This document shows positions 44,300 through 53,829 of a stretch of 64,000 bases of DNA, in pieces. The notes under the pieces are model-generated. The model saw only the letters and a list, made by a program, of their open reading frames with translations, ran no database searches and was not told where the DNA came from. Source of the stretch: Carettochelys insculpta (lineage: Eukaryota > Chordata > Testudines > Carettochelyidae); the NCBI RefSeq assembly GCF_033958435.1, contig NC_134137.1, positions 61,458,001-61,522,000 of the forward strand. Direction: 5' to 3'. Numbering within the stretch: position 1 is the first letter of the stretch; every line of letters starts with the position of its first letter. The position numbers and the translations under genes were made by a program.

Positions 44300-44517
44300 G
44301 ATGGGAATAAGGGGACTTCAAAGTAGGCGGGGTCCTTTCGAAAAGCAGCCCCGTCGGGACGAGCCACACGACGGCGAGGCACATCAATTTCGAAGTGCCG
44401 CGGCCACCCGCATGCTAATGAAGCGCTGAATATGCATTTCAGCGCTTCATTAGTAAACTTCAAAATGGCCATTTGCATGGCCATTTCGAAGTTTGGGGCT
44501 AGTGTAGACACGGCCTA
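44300..44517. mobile_element. TTCGAA-rich MITE
   Basis: The right end 'ttcgaagtttggggctagtgtagacacggcc' carries the TAGTGTAGACA-type terminus. The interior has the palindrome 'cgctgaatatgcatttcagcg' and 'catgctaatgaagcgctg', shared with the 42.4-kb element. The left end near 'aaggggacttcaaagtaggc' is weak. Confidence 0.65.
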
Positions 44518-44897
44518 TATGTGCTAATGAATGTTATCTGGCAATTTTGGCAGATTCATACAAACAACTGACAATATGCACAAGTGAGAAACCAGCTGGT
44601 CTGCAGTAAAGATTTCTCCCTTTTCCAACCTGATGAACTGTCTGATTTGATAAGGATGAGCAATGGTTTTTTTTATTAGTAAAGGAAAATTACTGCTCAT
44701 GATTTCTTGGTTAATAAGTATTTCTTTTTCAAAATCAAGTGTGTACATTTGCTATGGGGTTTAGTAATGGATATGGACTACTGGGCCTGAACTGCATTTA
44801 AGAAAAGCTATTTTACAACTCAGGTACTGGCCAGACAGTTTTTAATGGGCACTAAATACACATATACTCATTTTAAGCTTCCTTTAGACTATCAGGC

Positions 44898-45265
44898 TAT
44901 GGTCACACTACCGAGTTTGCTGACAAAATCCTGGTTTTGTCAAGAAAACTCCTGCAGTGTGCAGTCACGAAACGTGTTTTGCTGACAGTGTGTCGACATA
45001 ACTCAGCACTTTATCAGCAGCGTTCTGCCTTTCAGCCATAAGACATAACACTGCTGTGGACAGATTCTGTCAACAAAAAAGCTCTTTGAATGCTCTGGGG
45101 AGCCCTTCTCTCAACAGACAGGGTTTCTGGGTGCTTGGTTTGTCTGTCGACAGAGTGGAGCACTCTTCTGATTGCCTTTTGTGTGGGGCTGCACCCCATC
45201 AACAGAAGCTCTGTTGTGAAATCTCTTCTGACAGTGATTTCTGTGGGCAGATGGCTGCAGAGTAA
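44898..45265. mobile_element. Harbinger-like MITE
   Basis: Starts 'ggctatggtcacactaccgagtttgctgacaaaat' and holds many TCTGTnnACAGA-type words ('tctgtcaacaa', 'tctcaacagac', 'tctgtcgacagag', 'atcaacagaag'), as do the 9.3-, 15.8- and 37.1-kb elements. The right end is not clear. An 'actatgtctacactgcc' about 45297-45315 may be part of it. Confidence 0.6.
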
Positions 45266-45319
45266 CTGTACCCTCAGAAAGTTAAGTGGCCTAAGACTAT
45301 GTCTACACTGCCCACAATT

Positions 45320-46467
45320 CAGACTGCAGGGGTGTGAACGGCCATGCACATGCAATGCTGCTCTATAACTACTCCAGGCTGATCCTGCGGATGAGAGCTA
45401 AAAGGTTCCTCGATCACATTCAGATAGTAATCCTATCTGAAAAGGAGTTACAGGGCAACACTTTGGTGTGCATGGCTACTTCCCTCCCCATAGCTCCAAC
45501 TTCAGGATAATATAAACATGGCCTTCAGTGTAAATGACCATCAGGCCACATGAACTCAGGTCAATCCCTTTTCAAATTCAGCCCAAGCACATGAGTGGGG
45601 AACAAAAGCCATCGCTAGGTGATGGTTAATGAATAAAAAGTGTTGATGATCTGAGATGCTGTCCTAGTATTACTGGATAAATAGCTGCCAACCACCATGG
45701 CTAGCATTAACTGACATTCTTGCTGGCAAAGTCAGCAAGGAGGCTGAGGAATGGATTTTCATAGGAGACTGAATTAACTTCTTCTCCAGCCCTATGTTCA
45801 CCGGTTGTCAAACCAGCTTAAAAACCCATATAACAATGATTTATACTTACTCGGAGCCAGGAGGGTTCTGACATGGATGGTCCAGCAGTTGTGAACAATA
45901 CCAAACTGTGTGTAGAATGAGGCAATAAGATGTGCTCTCACTTGGCTGTCTCCAGAGCTGCAGCTCGTTGGCCAGTTGACATAGCGAATAAATTGAGAAG
46001 TTCAGGCTTCTGAGCATCTTGCATGAGGTACAAAGAAAAAAGTCCACCAGAGCTGACAAAGGTTGGCTCAGATTTATAGTTGGTTAGGGGGTGATTAGTA
46101 TCAAATAGTGATGGCTGACCAAAACACCTTGGCAGGTGGCACAGTTAGGTCCTTTGTTACCAGTAAGATCTGGCCACAGGGATCCATTCTGTCATGGCTT
46201 CCAAGCTGGACCTGACTCCTGACTTTGGGCCAGCTTCATCCTCAGCAAGGTGGACGTTCCTGCTCGGAGTTTTCTCAGTGGGAGCTGCTGGATATTGAGC
46301 ATTTTGAAACACTGGCCCCTAATGCATCGACAGTGTGATTTTTTTTTTAATTTTATTTCAAATGATGTTTCACTGGGTGATCCAGTTGGCAGCCTTTGGC
46401 TCCTTCTGCTGATGTTGAGAACAGCTGAATTATCAAGCTCTCACCCAACAAAAATCTTGAGCATCAG
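45320..46467. other. No gene recognised
   Basis: AT-rich DNA with short ORFs only and no named motif. Confidence 0.45.
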
Positions 46468-47179
46468 AGCTGCGTCTACACGTGCACGCTACTTCGAAGT
46501 AGCGGCACTAACTTCGAAATAGTGCCCGTCGCGTCTACACGCGTCGGGCGCTATTTCGAAGTTAACTTCGACGTTAGGCAGCGAGACGTCGAAGTCGCTA
46601 AACTCATGAGGAGATAGGAATAGCGCCCTACTTTGACGTTCAACGTCGAAGTAGGGACCATGTAGACGATCCGCGTCCCGCAACGTCGAAATTGCCGGGT
46701 CCTCCATGGCGTCCATCAGCTGGGGGGTTGAGAGATGCTCTCTCTCCAGCCCCTGCGGGGCTCTATGGTCACCGTGGGCAGCAGCCCTTAGCCCAGGGCT
46801 TCTGGCTGCTTCTGCGGCAGCTGGGGATCTATGCTGCAGGCACAGGGTCTGCAACCAGTTGTCAGCTCTGTGTATCTTGTGTTGTTTAGTGCAACTGTGT
46901 CTGGGAGGGGCCCTTTAAGGGAGCGGCTGGCTGTTGAGTCCGCCCTGTGACCCTGTCTGCAGCTGTGCCTGGCATCCCTATTTCGATGTGTGCTACTTTG
47001 ACGTGTAGACGTTCCCTCGCTGCGCCTATTTCGATGTTGGGCTGAGCAACGTCGAAGTTGAACATCGACGTTGCCGGCCTTGGAGGACGTGTAGACGTTA
47101 TTCATCGAAATAGACTATTTCGATGTCGCAACATCGAAATAAGCTATTTCGATGTTGGCTGCACGTGTAGACGTAGCCC
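46468..47179 (-). mobile_element. 0.7-kb TIR element, copy B (inverted relative to copy A)
   Basis: Ends are 'gagctgcgtctacacgtgcacgctac' on the left and, read inverted, 'gggctacgtctacacgtgcagcc' on the right. The whole body aligns in reverse with 38342-39053, including the internal short frames (STPQLMDAMEDPAISTLRD on -). A few percent divergence is seen by eye, with small indels. Confidence 0.85.
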
Positions 47180-47322
47180 AGGAGTCCTTATGTGTAGACC
47201 CCTACAAATCTGTAGATATCTATGGCTCATTTTTGCAGAATCAGATGTGGATACCAATTTTGTATCAGCACTGGGCTCTGTCTACACACAGTGTCCTGAG
47301 ACAAGGGTTTGTCCCTGTGTAT

Positions 47323-47792
47323 TGTGGCGAACTGTGTAAAGTTAGCATAACTCACATGGCTTCTGTAAGGCTAAGTGCCCATGTGATTAGCTCTGCTCAC
47401 TTGCTGGCAGATATGCAGACAATGGTATGACCTCACACAGGAATGTGCAGAATGGACTGTAAGGAGCTGGAAAGAACTGGATCTAACTGAACTGGGAGTA
47501 CTGTCTTGTCAAAGCTAAGATGTTGAAGAATTACCGCTTGACAGTTGGAACATACCTGTTTGTTCATCCGTTACTATAGTCTGTATCCAATCAAATGTAT
47601 CCAATGTATCTTAGTAACTGTGTTTGTCCAATCGACTGTATGCAAGTTAAGACTATAAATGATCCATTACTTTGTTATACGGGGTCCCTCTCTCTGGAGA
47701 GGTACCTTATGCGCATAATAAACACCTTGTAATTCTACCCCGGAGAAGCCTCTGTGTCTCTCAGTTAGCTGAACGCTGTTGGTTCTCTGATG
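47323..47792 (+). repeat. 5' LTR of the ERV
   Basis: 470 bp, starting TGTGGCGAAC. It has TATAAA at 47654-47659 and AATAAA at 47717-47722. It differs from the 3' LTR by about fourteen substitutions and two short indels by eye. One indel is a 9-base tandem duplication around 'ccaatgtat' (about 47601-47610). The terminal CA of the 3' copy is TG here. Confidence 0.95.
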
Positions 47793-47796
47793 GTTT

Positions 47797-47814
47797 TGGC
47801 ACCCCAGATGGGAC
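47797..47814 (+). promoter_or_regulatory. Candidate primer binding site
   Basis: 'tggcaccccagatgggac' starts four bases after the LTR, at the position where a tRNA 3' end would pair, and begins TGG as all PBS do. I could not assign the tRNA with confidence. Confidence 0.6.
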
Positions 47815-48013
47815 TTGGCTAACTCGCCAGACTCCAACCGTGCCAACGCACCGTTGGCCCTTCTGTGGCTCTCCAGTGCCGGCGTCAGGTGAGTTCACCT
47901 GGGAGATTCGGAGTGGGGTCTTCGGTGCGGGCACAGTAGGACTTCTTTTGAAGGCGGTAAGGTTGAGACACCGAGTGGGGTAGTGTAGGTCTGGGTCCTG
48001 GTCATTGTCTCTA

Positions 48014-48517
48014 ATGGGGCAAGGAATAGTTAAAGGCACTCCACTTGCGGAGGTGCCGGTAAATTGGAAATCGATCAATGGGACAGTGGGTCTGTCTAAG
48101 AAACGAGCCATGGAACTGCTTCAATCTATTTGGCCTGCCCTGACTGCCTTTGGTACGGCCGACCAAAGGTGGCTCGGAGTTGGTAGCTTTGATCCAGGAA
48201 GGCTGCAATTTTTGCGCCAACAATTGGAATCACAGTTCCCGCCTCAAATGGATTATTGGTATATTTGGGATAACTATGCGCGCACCCAAACAATTGGGAA
48301 TTCTCGGAGGGCTTCCTCTGAGCCCTCCAAGAATGTCCCAATCCCCTTGGAATCAACTCCTCCCTATGCCCTGCTCAGGGCTCCTACAGCCCCTTTTATA
48401 CCCCACCCAAGCTTAATGGCACCTTTGGTCTCACAGATCATCCCATCACTGCAGGCCGGCGGCCAGGCCCAAGACACGTCCATTAGGGTCCATGTGCCCT
48501 TTCCCCCCAGAATTTAA
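48014..48517 (+). pseudogene. ERV gag, matrix/p12 region
   Basis: This would be the N-terminal, membrane-binding part of Gag. The start was chosen at ATG 48014, because it gives MGQG, a glycine in position 2 suited to N-myristoylation. The upstream TTG at 48005 has no support. The frame is open for 167 codons. A matrix-like helical region (KRAMELLQSIWPALTAF, RLQFLRQQLESQF, YWYIWDNYART) is followed by a Pro-rich stretch with a PTAP late-domain motif (RAPTAPFIP). It ends at TAA 48515-48517 because the capsid continues in another frame: a frameshift lies near 48500-48517. Confidence 0.85.
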
Positions 48518-49389
48518 TAGTATGGAAGCAGCAGTTACCTAGGCTGAATGATGATCCAGAAAAGGTGGTGGAGACCATAAGAGGACTTTGCTAGGCGTAT
48601 GACCCTAGCTGGCAGGATGTAGAGTTATTGTTAACCAGCTGATTCACCCCTGATGAGCGAGCAAAGATTTTGAGTGTAAATAGGCACCAGCCATCACCTT
48701 GGCCCCGGGACGACCCCAACTGGGACCCGAATATTCCAGCCAGCCTGACTCTGTTGCGTACCCATCGGGGTGGGCTACTGGATAGCATACGTGCAGCTGG
48801 GAGGAAGACTGTTAATTGGGGAAAAATTCGTGAGCTACATCAGGAGACCGACAAACATCCATCCACCTATCTTAGTCGATTATTTAGGCAGATTAGAATG
48901 TACAGAGGAATAGACCCAGAGTCTAGAGAGCACCAGTCTATAGTAGTTTCTATGTTTGTGGATCAATCAGCCCCCGATATAAAAAAGTATTTTGCCAAAC
49001 ATGCTCCTGGGTGTCAGGGAAAGCCATTGTCTGAGATAGTGAGCATAGCTACTTATGTATTTGGAGGCCGCGGTGAGCGGAAACAGCAGGAGAAACGTAC
49101 ACAGAAGGAAAGAGAGGCTCGTATCCTGGCAGCTGCATTGCAGGGATGCCTGCATCCCTGTAGGGGAGGCAGAGCCCCTTATAGAGAGCAAGGAAAAGGT
49201 AGGGGCCAGCCTGGGGCTGCCCCTGGAAATAACAACTGTAATTATTGCAAGCAGCCTGGACATTGGAAGCGAGACTGTCCCTTTCGCCCCAGAAGACCCC
49301 CACTCGGGGCAGCTCTGGGGGCAGAAAATAGCATCCCGAACTATGGATACTGGGGTCAGGGACCTCAGAACAATTTTGCTCAGGACTGA
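48518..49389 (+). pseudogene. ERV gag, capsid and nucleocapsid region
   Basis: This is the capsid (p30-type) and nucleocapsid part of Gag, in a different frame from the matrix region. Early capsid (WKQQLPRLNDDPEKVVETI) is cut by TAG at 48592-48594 and TGA at 48640-48642. From 48643 it is open to 49387. Landmarks are TPDERAKIL, DSIRAAGRKTVNWGKI, STYLSRLFRQIRMY and FVDQSAPDIKKYF (major homology-type region). Then come a basic linker, a single CCHC knuckle CNYCKQPGHWKRDC (49237-49278) and an ending in NFAQD before TGA 49387-49389. The next codons continue open in the same frame into pro-pol. Confidence 0.9.
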
Positions 49390-50565
49390 CAATTAGCGGG
49401 GACCTATGGGGTGGCTCTGTCTGGGGGCTCTTATTGCAATACCTTCCTGCCCTGTAGTACTTCAGACCCCTTAGTAACCCTTAATGTGGGAGGACACAGT
49501 TATGTCCCTGTGACTCAAGATGTAACTGTCCGGGTGGGTCCTATAACTACCCAGCACTCATTTATGATACTGGAAGGCAGCCCAATAAATTTGTTGGGGC
49601 GGGATTTGTTGTGTAAGTTGAGAGCTACCATAGAATGCACTCCAGAGGGCTTGCAACTCTGTTTGCCAGCACGGCAGCTTCCCGCACTGGCAGCTGTGTT
49701 AAGCAACGGGGAGCGGAGTACTTCCCTCCCAGAAGAGCTAAGAGATCTCTCCACAACCCTCTGTGGGTGGAAACCGACTGATGTGGGACTTTTGAAATCG
49801 GCTGACCCAGTACAAATTAAAGTCATGCCAGGCCTGCCACCAGCAGTGAAATGGTATCCTCTAGCCCGGGAAGCACAAGAAGGAATTCAATCTCTGATAG
49901 ATGCATATTTAGAGCAGGAGATACTGGTGGAGTGTTGCTCTCCTTGTAATACTCCTATCTTGCCGGTTAAGAAGCCGAAGCCCGGCCCAGATGGTAAACC
50001 TGTATACCACTTTGTACAAGATTTATGGGCAATTAACAACTATGTGATTTTCCCACATCCAGTGGTCCCAGATGCGTCGGGCATTATAACTCAGATAGCT
50101 TCAACTAACCGATATTTTACTGTAATAGATTTGTGTGCTGCCTTCTTTAGCGTACCGGTCCACCCTGATTCGCAGTATTTGTTTGCATTTACTTGGCAGA
50201 ACAGAGTTCAGTATACATGGACTTGACTTCCTCAAGGGTTCATCAGGTCTCCAAGTATCTTTTCACGTATACTCACTAATGATCTAAGAGATGTAAACTT
50301 GTCTAGAGGTTCTCAGTTAGTTCAATATGTAGATGATTTGCTTATTGCTAGCCCAGACAGAGGTGCCTGTGTGGCAGACTCGCACAACCTGCTTTTTAAT
50401 CTCACTGCTAAAGGTGATCGTGCGTCCCCAGCTAAACTCCAATTTTGTACTGAACAAGTAGAATACCTTGGGTATGTTCTCGCCCATGGAGAAAGGAGGT
50501 TAGCCGCAGGTCGGGTTGAAGCTATCCGCTGTATGACACAGCCAGTAACCAAAAAGCAAGTTTGA
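49390..50565 (+). pseudogene. ERV pro-pol: protease remnant and reverse transcriptase
   Basis: It is in the same frame as capsid/NC, directly after one TGA. Protease is represented by LVTLNVGG and then, abruptly, QHSFMILEG and LLGRDLL. The DTG/DSG active-site segment is not visible, so it appears deleted. RT follows with GLPPAVKWYPLAREAQ, LPVKKPKPGPDGKPVY, VQDLWAINN, FTVIDLCAAFFSVPV (motif A, catalytic Asp present) and VQYVDDLL (50326-50337, catalytic pair present). TGA codons at 50224-50226 and 50563-50565 break the frame, which otherwise stays constant to 51834. Both TGA codons sit where a CpG-derived change is likely. Confidence 0.9.
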
Positions 50566-51834
50566 GCCTTTTTAGGAGCTGCTGGATTCTGCCGTCCTTG
50601 GATTGCAGCCTTTGGGGAATTGGCCCGACCTCTGGTGGAAGCCACTGCGCAAGAGACTGAGGATCCAGTCAATTGGACACTGGACAAGGTAAAGGCTTTT
50701 GAAAACTTAAAGAAAGCGCTGGCTTCGGCTCCTGCACTGGGGCTACCAGACTATAACAAACCATTTTCTCTATATGTTCATGAAAGAAAGGGGGTAGCTT
50801 CAGGATTGCTTACGCAAACACTGGGAGATCATCCTCGACCTGTAGCCTATTATTCTGTGCAGCTAGACCCTGTAGTGAAGGATACAGTGTCATGTCTCCG
50901 AGCAATCACTGCAGCTGCCATGTTGGTGGAAAAGAGTAAAGGGATTGTATTACGACACCCACTAACTTTGTACGCTCCCCATGAGGTTGAGGTACTGCTG
51001 AACCGAAATTTAACCCAGGCTTTTACATCTCAGAGGATGCACCGGTATGAACTGTTACTCCTTGCAGCCGATCACTTGACCATTAAGAGGTGTACCACGT
51101 TAAATCCGGCCACTTTGCTCCCTGATGTTGTAGGGGGAGAAGTGAACCATGACTGCTTGCAAACGTTTATGGAGACTGAGCAAGTCCGAAAGGATTTGAA
51201 GGATTTGCCTCTAGAAAATTCAGATTTCATTCTTTATACTGATGGGTCACCCTTTTATAATGAGGGGTGCAGGGTTACAGGATATGCTGTAACCACTTTG
51301 TATACAGTTTGGGAAGCTCAACCTTTGCCCCCTACACTAAGCGCGCAGGCCACGGAACTATTTGCGTTAGCGTGGGCCTGTATGCTAACGAAGGACAAAA
51401 CTGTAACCATTTATACTGACTCTCGTTATGCTTTTGGAATCTGCCACGCCACCGGACAAATCTGGAAACAAAGAGGATTTATTACCTCCTCAGGGAGTAA
51501 GGTGGCCAATCCGGCTCAAATAGATAAAATACTGCAAGCTATCCAGGCTCCAAAGGGTATGTGTTGCTTTAATCTTTCTGATAACAGCCAATTGATTGAG
51601 AGACGCCTCCATGACCTCCAACAATTAGCAACACAGATCAAGCAGAACACTGAGGGAATCCAGTGGTGGGACTGGTTGACATCCTGGCTCCCTAATTTGC
51701 GTGTTTGGGGAAAGAAAGTCTTTCTTGTATTGATCACTGTCATCCTCTGTATAGGATTCTTGTATTGTTTTATTACTTGCTGTGTAACCTGTTGTACTAA
51801 GCTCTCTTCTAGGTTGTTGTATGGAATTGGCTGA
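50566..51834 (+). pseudogene. RT connection + RNase H fused in frame to Env TM tail by deletion
   Basis: One open frame (404 codons from 50620; open from 50566) covers the end of RT/connection (AFLGAAGFCRPWI, ALGLPDYNKPF, PVAYYSVQLDPV) and an RNase H with its acids in place: D of YTDGS (51241-51243), E of ATELFAL (51355-51357), D of YTDSRYAF (51418-51420). The RNase H stops being recognisable after ILQAIQAPKG (about 51555). The next codons, CCFNLSDN (51562 on), are the end of a CX6CC-type TM motif. They are followed by a heptad-like stretch, a Trp-rich pre-membrane segment (WWDWLTSWLPNL), a hydrophobic anchor (VFLVLITVILCIGFLYCFI) and a Cys-rich cytoplasmic tail. About 3 kb of integrase, SU and TM front is missing, and the join keeps frame. 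Confidence 0.9.
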
Positions 51835-51871
51835 ATGTTGGCACTAAGCCTACAAAGCCAAAAGCGGGGAC

Positions 51872-52331
51872 TGTGGTGAACTGTGTAAAGTTAGCATAAC
51901 TCACATGGCTTCTGTAAGGCTAAGTGCCCATGTGATTAGCTCTGCTCACTTGCTGGCAGATATGCAGACAATGGTATGACCTCACACAGAAATGTGCAGA
52001 ATGGACTGTAAGGAGCTGGAAAGAACTGGATCTAACTGAACTGGGAGTACTGTCTTGTCAAAGCTAAGATGTTGAAGAATTACCGCTTGACAGTTGGAAC
52101 ATACCTGTTTGTTCATCCGTTACTATAGTCTGTATCCAATCAAATGTATGTTAGTAACTGTGTTTGACCAATCAACTGTATGCAAGTTAAGACTATAAAT
52201 GATCCATTACTTTGTTATACGGGGTCCCTCTCTCTGGAGAGGTACCTTATGTGCATAATAAACACCTAGTATTCTACCCTGGAGAAGCCTCTGTGTCCCT
52301 CAGTTAGCCGAATGCCGTTGGTTCTCTGACA
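51872..52331 (+). repeat. 3' LTR of the ERV
   Basis: 460 bp, starting TGTGGTGAAC and ending CTGACA. TATAAA lies at 52194-52199 and AATAAA at 52257-52262. It is followed directly by the target duplication GTAT (52332-52335). Confidence 0.95.
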
Positions 52332-52335
52332 GTAT

Positions 52336-53829
52336 AGTGTTAGTTTGGGAATTCTCCCTCTCTCTTTTTTTGATATCTTGACCTCAAGCCCCTGGAGAGG
52401 TCTCTGCAGGGAGATTGCATGGAGCTTACTCAAGCTGAAAGAATACAGCTGATTGCTACACAAGTTAGTAACTAATTCACCTCAGCCTGGTTTAAAAACA
52501 GCCAGTCATCCAAATTCTGGGGTCCAGGGATTTTGCTCTGTACAGAAAGTCTTAGATGAACACACTAATGGAGTTAACAATAACAAATGACTTCTCTTTC
52601 TGGTCTAGTGTGTTCATTGATGCTATGGAGCTAGGGCTCTGTACTTGATGCCCACTCAAATGTCCTACCACGTGCTCCCTGTGGACAAAGTGAGCAAAGG
52701 TTGTTGCCTTGGGCCCTGTGCCTTCAGGGGCCTGAGCTACAATTGATTATAACATCCGTTGGCTGGGTCCCACCATCAGCATGCTGCCTTGGGCCCCACC
52801 CACCAGCTGGGCCAGCTCTGTTCTACAGAATTTAACTTTGTTGGAATCAGAGGTGTCTAGAGATCCTAATATCCATTTAGTAGCACAATGGTCCCAGATT
52901 TTTCTTTTCAGGAGTATTCAAAAACACCAAAAGCCTAGTAGATAAGGATGAATACTGCAAAAATTGCTCAAAATAGTCATTTAGATTTGGTACAAAATGT
53001 GTCTGATTGTTTACAATTCTTGTGTGTTCATTTTCCACTAGTAGTCAAGTAGGCAAGCTTGAGTGCATGAATGTTCACCAAAATCACTTACAAGTGAACA
53101 TTGCAGAATATTTCCGCCAGATAAATTTCAAATGTGTAATTATGAGTAGTCTCATCGGAAAACAGATTCTAGGAGTTAACACACATATTCAGGAAACAAG
53201 TTTTGTGACCCATATATCCAGCCAAAACAGCTTGAATTTCAAACAGCAAATGAGCATAATACACTGAGAGCCAACAAGCTGCAGATCAAGCATTATTCAT
53301 CGAAATTATTTGGTGAATAATGCTGAATAATTCTAAACAATGAACAAACGAAAGAAAATTGCAATCCATCCTTAGCAAATTTGTAAACAGAAAAAGAAGT
53401 AAAAATTTTTAAGCTACTGGTTAAAATTATTTGTCTAGCAATGCCTGCTACCCACATCTAAATATAGATAGATAGATAGATAGATAGATATGAGTGTCTG
53501 TCTGTGCAATATGTGTTCAAGAACTCCTCTTAAACAGTAAGAGCTATGACCACAAAATTTGGTATGCAGCTTCTTCTCACCTGAACTTAAACCAAGGTCA
53601 GGATTTGGTTATGCCTGGAAAGTAGAAAATGCCTGAAATCCCAGAGTTCCCAGAACGTGTAAAATGAGGAGGCGGAAGGAGGAGGGAGGAGAAAGAGAGG
53701 GGCACAGATAGGAGGGATGTGACACTGAGAGTGGCCACTGGGGACAGCGGCAGCACCAAGAAAGAAGTCAGCAGGGCTGGGGTTCCACCATCTTGACACC
53801 CACATAGACCAGGTAAAGTAGCTCTCTTG
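52336..53829. other. No gene recognised; GATA microsatellite
   Basis: Includes a (GATA)n tract at about 53464-53491. ORFs at 53007-53267 (+) and 53587-53976 (-) show no domain. The latter lies in the approach to the minisatellite. Confidence 0.45.
53464..53491. repeat. (GATA)n microsatellite
   Basis: 'atatagatagatagatagatagatagatatg': about six GATA units. Confidence 0.9.

Larger units (their letters stand above)
47323..52331 (+). mobile_element. Class I (gamma-like) endogenous retrovirus, internally deleted
   Basis: Two LTRs (47323-47792 and 51872-52331) lie in the same orientation with a 4-bp target duplication GTAT (47319-47322 and 52332-52335). Gag, protease/RT/RNase H and an Env TM tail are present. 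Integrase, SU and the front of TM are absent. Class is inferred from p30-type gag blocks, a single CCHC knuckle, gag and pol in the same frame separated by one stop, a YVDD RT box and a CX6CC-like end of TM. A purine tract 'aaagcgggga' (51861-51870) precedes the 3' LTR. Confidence 0.95.

Noticed and set aside
46489..46854. 121-codon minus-strand ORF, twin of one at 38666-39031
   Set aside because: Same reason: the frame is shared because the whole MITE is shared. No selection can be inferred from two copies.
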